DNA of 64,000 nt from Phytophthora hibernalis (Eukaryota; Oomycota; Peronosporomycetes; Peronosporales; Peronosporaceae), in NCBI GenBank assembly GCA_012656075.1, contig JAAKBF010000171.1:806001-870000 (forward strand). The letters run 5' to 3'. Under the pieces are notes generated by a model that did not search any database, was not told where the DNA came from, and worked only from the letters and a program-made list of their open reading frames with translations. Shown here piece by piece: positions 54,071-63,457 of this stretch (position 1 is its first letter; each line of letters opens with the position of its first letter). The position numbers and the translations under genes are program-made.

Positions 54071-54313
54071 ATGTAGTGTACACAATTTTCAATACTGAAA
54101 CCAAGTTAAAAAAGTGTGCTATCCTTTTGACCAGGCCGTTTTTCGCGGGCTTATATAGAAAGTTTCTCAATATCGCGCGGATTCCACTCAAATTTGATTG
54201 GCGGAATCAGCGCGCTGAGCCCGTCGATTTGACCAATTATAAGCGCCAAACTAAAAGAATTGTCCGAGTTGCGCGGGAAAATAGGGGGTGTGCTATCCTT
54301 ATGGCCAGCACTG
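54071..54313. repeat. Right terminal inverted repeat of the Tc1/mariner element
   Basis: Reverse complement of 52814-53056 with about two mismatches (for example near the tip, where cacaccccc replaces cacacaccc). Same paired inner and outer boxes. Confidence 0.92.
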
Positions 54314-55549
54314 TATCGGCCGCAGTTTAGGCGGGATTTCTCCGTTGATGCCCGTAGGCTTTGACTTGCCGTATAAATTCCTAAACTTCCGTCGGAGCGG
54401 GACGTAGTCGCGCTCGAACCAGGTTCGTACCCTGCGCGATTTATACTCGAGCACGACGTCTTCTCACATCTTTCGCCCCAGCGGCTTGTACTTGTCCTCT
54501 ACAGTGCAAAGGAGCAGTTGCTCGTTTACACTGTAGTTGTAAGTATCCAAATCATATTACGAAACGTATCAGAAATGCAAGGATTCTGTTGAGGATTGTA
54601 CTGATCTACACTATGGGCACTGCAGTTGGCGTGAGACTAAAGAGTATGAGAAGGGTGTGAGACGAGAAAGTAGATTTGGAAGAGAGGGCTCAGTCGGGAA
54701 TTTGCAGCCAAAGAGAGAGAATACACCCGTGCCTCAAGGTGGCCTTTGCCGCCCAGTGTCTGTGTTGACTTACATCACTAGCTTCCTACTCTGCATTAGG
54801 AGACCGGCCTGGACGAAGTAGCCTCAGGTCGCAACAGATTCAGTCCCCGTTGCAATCCCTGGTAGACTCTGGATATAAAATCAAGAGAATTTCTCTCGTG
54901 AGACCAAAAAGTGGTCTCACGAGAAAACTTATCGATCGCCTTATATCGCAACTTGCATTTGATTTAACTAATTACTTCGTTTGAGTATGTGTCGAGCCAA
55001 CACCCTAAAGAAGACACACACATTCAAATTGAAGTTTAAAGCGATCTTCTAGGCCAGGTGGGCGGCAAAATTGCGTGCGCGGAGCTCCGCAGCACGGGTG
55101 AGGCCTGTCATTTCGAGTCTCGCCGCCTTTTAGACACGCCAGCGTTCGATGCTGTCGTTAAAGGTAAGAGACGGCACACATTCTCTTCCATGGCTCTGGT
55201 GGTTTTCGAGCCGCCCACCCTCTCTGTGGCATACCTCGTCTGTGTTGACCTACATGCCCTCTCCTGCGAAGATCTCCCCATATACGATCCGTTCGTCGCA
55301 AGCTCCGGCGGCATGTATGGCCACAGATCACGACGCTCCTCATGCGGGTCTCATGCGCTTGTCTGGGATGTCTGCGTCACGGTTAGTATTCCATACGCTG
55401 CCAGTTATTAGGTTCTTCTCACTCAGTCCGTGACTTGACTCGCAGAGCCGGTGTTACCGGCGCACCAAGCGCGGTCTCTGCGCGGACGTGGATCGCATCC
55501 CGGAGTTTGAGAGCAGTCAGTTGCACTTCAAGAGGACCAGGATCCTCTC
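54314..55549. other. No supported gene; one strong hairpin at 54891-54926
   Basis: No domain seen. The hairpin has stems ttctctcgtgagacca and tggtctcacgagaaaa, paired at 15 of 16 positions around aaaag. The frame at 55058-55411 is open but lacks motifs. It could be the 5' part of the gene relic that includes the serine-rich repeats and the SET segment downstream, which I cannot show. Confidence 0.4.
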
Positions 55550-55560
55550 ATTCGCCCACG

Positions 55561-55930
55561 ACGTCCTCCGCCAAGTCGTCGTCGCCCACGCAGACCTCTG
55601 CCAAATCCTCGTCGGCCAAGCTGTCGTCGCCCACGTCGTCCTCCACGAAGCTTCTGTCGCCCAAGTTGTCTTCGTCCATGCCGTCGTTCGCGATGCCGCC
55701 CTCTGCGAGGCTTCGGTCGCTATTTCAGTACTCCTCGATGCCGCCCTCGGTCAAGCCGACTTCCGCGAAACTGTCGTCAGCGAAGCTGCTGTCACCAAGG
55801 CTGTCATCGTCAAGGATGCTGTCACCAAGGATCTCGTCGCCCGGGCCGTCATCCGTGAAGCCGTCGTCCGGCAAGCCGTCATCTGTGAAGCCGTCGTCCG
55901 GCAAGCCGTCCTCCGCGAAGCTGTAGTCGG
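55561..55930. repeat. Degenerate 15-bp minisatellite encoding S/K/P-rich pentapeptides
   Basis: Roughly 25 units of about 15 bp follow the pattern aagccgtcgtccggc with variation. One frame reads as repeated S-S-A-K-L/P, S-S-G-K-P and S-S-V-K-P; two other frames on the plus strand stay open as well. Repeats with a multiple-of-three unit keep frames open regardless of coding status, so openness is not evidence of a gene. Confidence 0.75.
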
Positions 55931-56539
55931 AGAAGATGCTGTCGCCGAAGATGTTGTCGCCCAACCTGTCGCCGACCGACCTGATCTCGGGAGCCCGAGT
56001 CTTTGCAAACTTGGGGTCCCCTCTCCCGTGGCTTCGGTCAGGACGAAGCTTCACGCACCCGCTCATCCTGGAAAATGCAACCATGCAGGTGAGCTCATTG
56101 TGGGCCTTTGTGTTGACCCCACTCGGTTTTCGGTCTGTCGCTGGGAGTAACGACTCTGTGCAGACGATCTGGATCTCTGCCCAGATCTCCGAATTCGGCC
56201 TCGTCAAGTACCACCGAATTGAAGTCGTTTCGTTCCCCACCGGCCACCTCCTCGCAGGCCTTCATAGTTGCACCCTGGAAACCGCAGCGCCCTAAAACGA
56301 GACGTTGTCGTCGCAAACCAGCTCTCCCGGGTTCACGGTGGTTGTAGATACGGCCGTGCGCGACGAGTGGGTGCCGGACACGTAGCCCACTGGGGTCAAG
56401 TTCATCTTCAACCAGTACAACCCCGGGAACTGGAAGTTCCCCGTGTGGCCTCCGGCGCTCGCGACGAAGCTGGGTGTGGATGTACGCTCCGATGCAATGT
56501 GCTATCTGTAGAAACACGAAGGAAGATCGATTCTCAATT

Positions 56540-57061
56540 GTGCGTTTGCATCAGTGTGTGACAACGCTCTCCGTGAATAGGGAGCTCTATGTATCTGTCG
56601 CAACGTGAGTACGGGGATTCTGGGCCTTGTTGGGACGCAGGCAATCCCTGCAGGAGAGGTCATTGGAGAATATCTTGGTCACGTGCAGTCGTTTGTCCCT
56701 GCATGCCGAAACGCACCAACGAACGAGGGCTTCTGGATGCACTAGAAGACGCGGACTCCCGGCCACAAGTACATCGGAATTGACGCGCTTGGGCGAGGGG
56801 GTCTGCTAAATCACTCTTGCAATGCAGCTGCTCGTTTCCACGAGGTGCAGACCGGCGGGAGGTTGACTGTAGTTGGGGTTACCGTCCGCGATATCACGGT
56901 GTCGTAGGGGGACAAACTCTGGTTTGTCTGTAGGTGCGGTTGGTGGGAGTGCCACCTTCAGCACTTGGGATCGAATTGATCCCGCGGACTTAAGCGGAGG
57001 CGACACCTGAGCGAAGAAGAGCACTCGCTTTAAGCAGCTCGGTCCGTTTACACATGCAGTG
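56540..57061 (+). pseudogene. SET-domain protein relic
   Basis: The plus strand encodes VSTGILGLVGTQAIPAGEVI and GEYLGHVQSF. After a short gap come YIGIDALGRGGLLNHSCN, AAARFHEV and GGRLTVVGVTVRDI, then GDKLWFVCRCGWWEC. These correspond to the SET core (the E-Y-I/L-G strand, the N-H-S-C motif that binds cofactor, and the following strands) and a post-SET cysteine cluster (C-R-C-G-x-x-x-C). SET proteins methylate lysines, often on histones. Several stops and the replacement of the conserved Y-G-D-x-Y part show that it is dead. The Gypsy-B element is inserted directly after it. Confidence 0.7.
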
Positions 57062-57393
57062 TGACGCAGTCGCCGTCAGCAGCAGACATTGCTGCCGACG
57101 GCAACTACGTAATGTTGAACATGAAAATTTGTTTTGCATGTCTACCAATAAATCGTGGCTCAAAATATACAAGATAAAATCAAGGATCTGAAACGCCACA
57201 TAATCAGCATGTCGACAAATAAGGTTGTGGATCAAGACATTCAAGGATAAATTCAAGGATCTAGACCGTCCCATAATCATTAACTTGATTGGTCGAAAAT
57301 CATATAGAACTGTTAGTATCCAGTAAGGGATCTGGATTTTTGAATGAACTACAACTACGCGGAGGTTTTAGACAAGTTTATTGGTAGAACAAA
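57062..57393 (+). repeat. Gypsy-B 5' LTR
   Basis: Begins tgacgcagtcgccgtcagca and ends ggtagaacaaa. The boundary is chosen because it gives an exact 5-bp CAGTG duplication. A TG...CA alternative (57060-57391) is possible but gives no matching duplication. A candidate tRNA-primer site starting TGGGATTAG lies at 57401. Confidence 0.88.
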
Positions 57394-57977
57394 TAGCAAC
57401 TGGGATTAGAGAATGATTTACTTTAGGATAGGACACTAGTTGGCCGCCAGGGCATCCGTGAAGCAAACGGCTCAATCTCAATCACTTCACAATTTGCTTT
57501 CAATAGCAACAGCCTATCCCGCAACACCGTCGCCCGCCAGCTCCAGGACCACCGCCGGACACCGCCTTCGCAACACTTCCTCGTCAAGCCGCAACAAGAT
57601 TGTTACATAGTAGCACTTGCCGTGTCAAGCTTCGATTCAAGCTTCGGTTCAAGTTCAAGAGTTCAAGGGAATGGTACTTGTGGCCACATCGTGGGAAGCA
57701 AGTATCCTGTGACTATTAGTGCGAGCCACATCGTGGGGAACACTAGGTTGCAAAGGGTTGTCTTTTTAGCACGAACTAAACGTTCAGTGGCTAGTCGGTG
57801 TGGTTGTGAACCAGTTTGGTTTCTCGAAAGAATCTCTTTCTTTGGGGCTGTGGTTTAACGCTTAATTGCTTGTTCCCGCCATAGAAACCAGTGAGAATAA
57901 CTTTCTTTCAGAAACCTTCTTGGTCTTACTTGATCTACATCCATTGCTACTGCAACTGTTTCAGTGTGCCTTGTTGT

Positions 57978-58277
57978 ATGGGTAAGCGGAAAACTCGCGA
58001 GCCCGAAGAACCGTTCGTTAATACCACTGAAACCTTAACCGATCGCCATAAAGAGCTTGATAAGCTGCGAAAGGACCTGTGGTTAACAACGGTAAAGCAA
58101 CTTAAGGTTGTCAAATTGATTCGGAACGAAATTCCGGATTACAAAAACTCAGGTGCCAGGAACGTCGTTCACGAAATTTCGGAACAGCTACGAAAGCTTA
58201 TAGAGCGTACCCAAACGGTTCTGGAAGGAACTTTTGACCACTCCGTCCAACTTTACAAGAAACGTAGAGTTAACTAA
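57978..58277 (+). CDS. Gypsy-B small ORF upstream of Gag
   Basis: An ATG at 57978 opens 99 codons: MGKRKTREPEEPFVN, then a highly charged helical stretch (DRHKELDKLRKDLW, VKLIRNEIPDYKN, EISEQLRKLIERTQTVLEGT) ending LYKKRRVN. A coiled coil is likely, with basic ends that could be nuclear-localisation-like. It is complete, unlike the rest of the element, and lies between the 5' LTR and Gag. I do not recognise the family. It may be an accessory protein or simply a leader ORF. Confidence 0.45.
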   Translation: MGKRKTREPEEPFVNTTETLTDRHKELDKLRKDLWLTTVKQLKVVKLIRNEIPDYKNSGARNVVHEISEQLRKLIERTQTVLEGTFDHSVQLYKKRRVN

Positions 58278-58332
58278 GAATTTAGACAGTTCTTTTTTAA
58301 AGGCTTTAGTTTAGGGTTTCGGTAAAGTTATA

Positions 58333-59588
58333 GTGACAGCGCTGAGATGTCCGGTTGACATGACCCAAAGAAGAGGTCGTACAACTGAGCGCCCGTCCCC
58401 GAACCCTAGACCTCGGCAACAGAGTAGAATGAGCTCGCCGGGTGAAAATGAAGCTACACGCTCGACAACACGTTCCAAATCACGCACGCAAACACAACCG
58501 AATGGGGCTAGTGCCAATGCGGATGCTAATTCGGCCGCCCCCGCTGCAGCAGCTGCGCAACCAAGTACTGGACCCGACACTATGTCCATGCAGCAGCTGC
58601 GCAACCAAGTACTGGACCCGACACTATGTCCATGCAGCAGCTACTAGTGTATCTTACACAGCAGCAACAACAATATCAAGCCCAGGTGCAAGCCAAAATG
58701 CAAGCCCAAATGCAGCAGGCGAACGAGCGTTTTGAGTTTCTCGTTGCATCAAGAAGCGAACACAAGAAGAAGGATCCTCCTGTGTATGAAGGCAAGTACG
58801 GCGAAGACATTGAATTATGGATCTTCGCTACTGAGCAGTACTACGCCAACAAGCGTCACATAATGGTAGCTGAGTCAGATTTTGTGACACTAATCTCCAG
58901 TAACTTGGGCAAGTCCGTGTTGAATTGGTATCGCGCCTTTATCGCGGATTGCGAGCGCATGAGCGTTCACCAAACATGGTCCCTGTTCAAGCGTCAACTT
59001 CGTACGCGTTTTCGGCCCAAGGACTTCAAGTATAATCTTCGAGAACGGATGTTTCTCTTGAAACAAAAGGAAACTATCCACGAATATGTCTCTAAGTTTC
59101 AAGACTTGTTGTCTCAAACTGAGTTAGAGATAAGCGAGCTAGAGAAGCGTTTCTTTTTCCAGAATGAGTTACGTGAAGAAACCGCAAAGAAGATCAAAGA
59201 AGAGAGTCCGAATACGCTTCAAGACGCCATGGAGATTGCCTCTAACTTCGAGTTTGCACATTACTCGGGCAAACCACCTCGCGTTCCGCCCAAGTCATCT
59301 CAGCCACCGGTCGAATCCGGTAAGCGTTCAAACAAGCCGACATCGCAGAAAACAAAGCGATTCGAGAAGAAGAAGGGCAAGAGTGATGACTGGATGAAAA
59401 CAGCTACATGCAATAACTGTGGCAATATCGGCCACATTTCCCGCAATGTACCGCTCCAAAACGTAAGGAAGCAAATAGGTACATCAGTGGCGCACTGTAT
59501 GCTATCTTGGAAGCCGAGGCTCATGCGTTCAAAGAAGCGGGTCAAGAGAGACCCGTCACCACTTTCATTGACAATGGATGCAGCCTAA
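58333..59588 (+). pseudogene. Gypsy-B Gag
   Basis: The N-terminal part (58333-58645) is polar and A/S/T/Q-rich. The retrotransposon-gag core follows at 58740-59260 (DPPVYEGKYGEDIELWIFAT, then TWSLFKRQLRTRFRPKDFKY and HEYVSKFQDLLSQTELEISE), then a basic linker. The zinc knuckle CNNCGNIGHISRN is at 59407-59447, where the last Cys is lost by a one-base shift. A 44-bp tandem duplication at 58546-58633 throws the first part out of frame with the core. Each of the two breaks is a single event. Otherwise the Gag is complete. Confidence 0.88.
58546..58633. repeat. 44-bp tandem duplication in Gypsy-B gag
   Basis: Two identical 44-bp units (start gcagcagctgcgcaaccaag) at 58546-58589 and 58590-58633. 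Forty-four is not a multiple of three, so it causes the frame change between the Gag leader and the core. Confidence 0.92.
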
Positions 59589-61100
59589 ATGGTGTATCTG
59601 AGGAATTGGTGAAGACGCTTGGGCTCGAGGTAACCGAAGGTGAGATGATGCAGGTCGACCTTGGTTATGACCAAGTGGTACACCGTCCGCATCGAACCGT
59701 AGAAATGAATCTGCAGCTTCCAGGTTTCCCATTGGCATCGGGAACCTTCCAAGTCATGCCCGTTCCAGAAAACAAGGATGTTATTCTTGGTATGATGGGG
59801 CTGCGAGAGCAAAATCCGGATATCGACTGGAGTACAGGATATGTTACACCACGCATCAAGATGGAGCAAGAACAAGATGCTCAACTAAGACTGCCAAAGC
59901 AACGTCCGACTAGACGAGTCGCTGGGCAACGCAGATCTCGCGTCGACCAAAGTCGTGAAATTTTCAACCACTATCGGCAGCATGGCCATAAAGGGCAACA
60001 TGGCAAGACGCGACTTATTTCAGCTCAACAATTTCTGAGAATGTTGCGCCATGACAAGGACATTGAAGCAGTCTTTGTCATTAATCCCCATGACTCCGAG
60101 AAGGCAGAACGCTTTAAGAGTCAAGGGTGAGAGGCACTGAAGGATAATCCAGCGTATGAGACACTACGCAAGTATGCGGATACTGTTTTCCGCACGGAAC
60201 TTCCAAGCGAGACGCCTCCTGTACGAGAAGGAATCGAGCACGAAATCCTACTCCAGCCTGGTACCACACCTATTTCGGTGAAACAATGGCGCCAGAGCCC
60301 TGATCAGCGCATGACGATCCAAGACTGGACCAAAGAGATGGTTCAAGCGGGCATTATTCGACCAAGCACGTCTGCGTTTTCCGCGCCGATGTTCTGTGTC
60401 AAGAAGCCTGTTGGATGGCGCATTGTGCACGACTATCGTCAGCTAAACCTAGCGATAATTTTGCCGGCTATACCAATGCCGCGCAAGGAATACACCTTTG
60501 ATGCCATGTCGGGCAGTCATTGGTTTTCGTGCATGGACCTACTGTGGGGTTATTACCAAGTTAAGCTACGTGAATCGGATATACCGTTTACGGCTTTTTC
60601 GACCCCGGATGGTCCATTTGAATACCTCGTTACTCCTATGGGACTCAGTGGTAGCCCAGGGACATTTAATCGTCTTTTTGCCGAAAGTCTTTAGGGACTT
60701 ACGAGACGTAATGAGGATCTATTTTGACGACATCTACGTATTCACCCAGAGTGAAGATGTCGCGGAGAATATTGAAGCTTTAGATCGAGTGCTCAAGCGG
60801 TGTGAAGAACAGCAACTTTACATCAAATTGTCCAAGTGTCAGTTCTGGGTAGATGAGATTCCATGCCTAGGAGATTTCGTCGGTTGCAAAGAGTCCGAAT
60901 GGATCCCGACAAGGTCCGCATCATCGCAGAATGGCCTGTTCCCAAGACCAAAAAGCAAATGGAAAGCTTTTTAGGAACTACGGTCTACGTGTCCAGGTTC
61001 TGCAAGGACTTTGCGCAATTTGCGGGACCACTTCACGACAACATCAAGGGAAGCGTCCTCGAGAGACTATTGAACTCTCGGATGATCAACTGAAGTGCTT
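59450..61100 (+). pseudogene. Gypsy-B protease and reverse transcriptase
   Basis: Protease: the active-site region reads TTFIDNGCSLNGVSEELVKT (D-N-G in place of the usual D-S/T-G). Downstream is VILGMMGLREQNPDIDW. An in-frame TGA at 60128 separates it from RT in the same frame. RT: AGIIRPSTSAFSAPMFCVKK, GWRIVHDYRQLN, SGSHWFSCMDLLWGYYQVKL and TPMGLSGSPGTFNRLF lie in the frame ending 60694. After a shift the catalytic MRIYFDDIYVF follows, with Y-F-D-D codons at 60720-60731. The thumb (IIAEWPVPKTKKQMESFLGT) comes after another shift near 60,890. RT is complete in content but split by one stop and two frameshifts. Confidence 0.9.
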
Positions 61101-62600
61101 CGAAGAGCTAAAACGCCGGTTAGCTTCACCACCAGTTCTCGGCCTTCCTGACTTTTCGAAACCTTTTGGTATTCGAATGGACGCCTTGAACTTCGCAATC
61201 GGGGAGTCTTGTTTCAAAAGAAGGAGAGCTAGAGCACCCGATCGCATATACGGGTCGGAAGATGAAGCCAGCGGAATTGAACTATCCTGTTCGAGAGCAA
61301 GAGTTGCTCGCGATCATGCATGCTCTTCGAGTATGGCGTGTGTATCTTCTTGATCGACCATTTACGGTTGAAACGGATCACAAAAGTATTGAGATGATCC
61401 TAACGCAGAAGACTACAAACCGACGCGTTGCACGATGGTTCAATGAACTTGCTGAATTTCAGCCATTGTTCAAGTGGATTCCCGGAGAAACGAATACCGT
61501 GGCTGATGCACTGTCGCGAAACCCGGAGTTTGAACGGAAATCTGCTCAAGTAAGTTTACAAGAGCTATTAGAAGCAGCCAAGAATCGCGAAATTGTTGCA
61601 ACGATCGTACCGAACAAGGTTACTGTGGCCCAAACGGCGAAGTCGATGTATTCATGGAGCAAGGATCTACAGTGGATCATCAAGAAGCTCAAGCAAGGAG
61701 ACGGATTACCTAAGTACTCCTTACAGGATGGTATTCTTCACTATCAAACTGCGGAAGACCAGACTCTACGCTTGTACATCCTGGATGACGAAGATCTGAA
61801 GAATCGAGTTATTTGTGAGAACCACGATGCAGTCGCCGCAGGACACCCAGGGTTTTACAAGACCTATTTGGCAGTACGTGAAAAATACTACTGGCCGAAG
61901 ATGATGAAGTACATCCAGCGCTATGTCAACACATGTGAGATGTGTCAGCGCAACAAGGCAAGGCAAACCAAGCCGCTGGGACTACTTCAACCTCTGAACA
62001 TACCTACGGGTAGATGGACTGACATATCAATGGATTTCGTTGTGTCGCTACCTGTCACCGCTGAAGGTTACGATGCCATAATGGTGATCGTCGACCGACT
62101 GACAAAGCGAGCGACGTTCGTTGCAACGAAGATAACGGACAGCACCACGGACATTGCCAACGTGTTCATGAAGAAATACGTTAAGGATCATGGTCTACCC
62201 AAAACCATTGTATCCGACCGAGACACCAAGTTTACGTCCAAACTTTGGCAGGGTATTGTAAGTGCGCTTGGTACGCAGCACAACCTGTCATCGGCTTTCC
62301 GACCCCAAACAGATGGACAAACGGAACGGACAAATCGATTTATCGGAGACTATCTTCGAGGTGTCGTCAACCCGGCTCAAGATGACTGGGATGAATATCT
62401 CCACTTGGCAGAAATTGCCTACAACCGACGTGTACACTCCACCATTCGAATGTCGCCGTTCGAAGCGGATCTAGGATATGTTCCCTACATGCCAGATGAT
62501 GTGGCATCAGATCCGGAGTTGAAGAAGTTGGAGAAATCAGCGCAAGAGTTTTGCTTCAGCAAGAGGCTCTACTCAAGGCCGCACAGGACCGTATGAGCGA
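61080..62600 (+). pseudogene. Gypsy-B RNase H and integrase
   Basis: RNase H begins FGIRMDALNFAIG (first D), shifts frame near 61,210, and continues NYPVREQELLAIMHALRVWR (E) and TVETDHKSIEM (D), ending NTVADALSRN. Integrase has the H-H-C-C domain (HDAVAAGHPGFYKTYLAVRE, then CEMCQRNKA) and the core: D in DISMDFVVSLP, D in IVSDRDTKFTSKLWQG, E in DGQTERTNRFIGDYLRG. The tail includes DDWDEYLHLAEIAYNRRVHS. From 61262 the frame is open for 444 codons, the longest intact part of the element. It ends when a frame shift near 62,550 derails the tail. Confidence 0.92.
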
Positions 62601-62667
62601 GGCGCAGGAGCGTATGAAGTATTACTACGACAAGAATAGACTTGTTTAGAACTTCGAAGTCAACGAC

Positions 62668-63099
62668 ATGGTGCTATTAGACGGGAAGAATTTGGATATC
62701 CGTCACAAAGGTTATGCCCAGTCGAAGAAACTTGCTCCACGATACATTGGACCATTTCCAGTGTTGAAGAAGATCTCGAAAGATTCCTATGAGTTGGGAT
62801 TATCGAAGGGATTGAAGTTGCATCCAGTGTTCCATACTTCGTTGCTGAAACCGTATCGCAAGGACCCAAAGCGAAGGCAACAAGTGAACAAGGTCGTGTT
62901 AGCCGATGGAACGGAAGGACAACTCGTTGAAGCTGTGATTAATCACAGAATGTACAAGGAAACCGCAGTACAAGATTTGGTGGCTAGGCGAATTCAAAGC
63001 TGATGCTACCTGGGAGCCCATCAAAAATCTAAAGCAGATTCCGGGCCTCATCGACCTCTATTGGAAATCCAAGAAACGACCGAAGCCATTTTCGAAGTA
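62668..63099 (+). pseudogene. Gypsy-B integrase C-terminal region with chromodomain
   Basis: The frame from 62668 has the post-integrase beta-barrel-like region (KKLAPRYIGPFPVLKKISKD, KLHPVFHTSLLKPY) followed by the start of a chromodomain (EAVINHRMYKE). A shift near 62,985 moves the rest into another frame (KADATWEPIKNLKQIPGLID, ending KRPKPFSK). W-E-P followed by N-L is the usual chromodomain helix boundary. A TAG at about 62,647 separates it from the integrase body. The final codons lie about 25 bp from the 3' LTR, after a purine run (gaagggaggt) that may be the polypurine tract. Confidence 0.82.
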
Positions 63100-63124
63100 G
63101 GCATCTTCTTGAAGGGAGGTCATG

Positions 63125-63457
63125 TGACGCAGTCGCCGTCAGCAGCAGATATTGCTGCCGACGGCAACTACGTAATGTTGAACATGAAAATTTGTTTTGC
63201 ATGTCTACCAATAAATCGTGGCTCAAAAATATACAAGATAAAATCAAGGATCTGAAACGCCACATAATCAGCATGTCGACAAATAAGGTTGTGGATCAAG
63301 ACATTCAAGGATAAATTCAAGGATCTAGACCGTCCCATAATCATTAACTTGATTGGTCGAAAATCATATAGAACTGTTAGTATCCAGTAAGGGATCTGGA
63401 TTTTTGAATGAACTACAACTACGCGGAGGTTTTAGACAAGTTTATTGGTAGAACAAA
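63125..63457 (+). repeat. Gypsy-B 3' LTR
   Basis: 333 bp, differing from the 5' LTR by cagacatt/cagatatt and one extra A in caaaaatata. Followed by CAGTG. Confidence 0.9.

Larger units (their letters stand above)
52814..54313 (+). mobile_element. Tc1/mariner element with 243-bp terminal repeats
   Basis: The element is exactly 1,500 bp, flanked by TA on both sides (52812-52813 and 54314-54315), starting cagtgctggccataaggata. Terminal inverted repeats span 52814-53056 and 54071-54313 and differ at very few positions. Each repeat contains two direct copies of a box ending aaggatagcacac: an outer one at the tip and an inner one about 170 bp in. This IR/DR layout is known from some Tc1-like elements. 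Between them lies a broken transposase. Confidence 0.95.
57062..63457 (+). mobile_element. Full-length Ty3/Gypsy chromovirus (Gypsy-B)
   Basis: Two LTRs of 332-333 bp bound a 5.7-kb interior with a small ORF, Gag, protease, RT, RNase H, integrase and chromodomain in Gypsy order. The target duplication CAGTG is at 57057-57061 and 63458-63462. The two LTRs differ by one substitution and one base in an A run, so insertion looks recent. The coding part nevertheless has about ten disruptions. Confidence 0.95.

Noticed and set aside
55435..56150. Two long overlapping ORFs over the 15-bp repeat
   Set aside because: Frames stay open because the repeat unit is a multiple of three. No domain is present in either frame.
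59440..59455. Programmed -1 frameshift site in Gypsy-B
   Set aside because: No X-XXY-YYZ slippery heptamer is visible, and many other single-base shifts in the element point to mutation or sequencing error.
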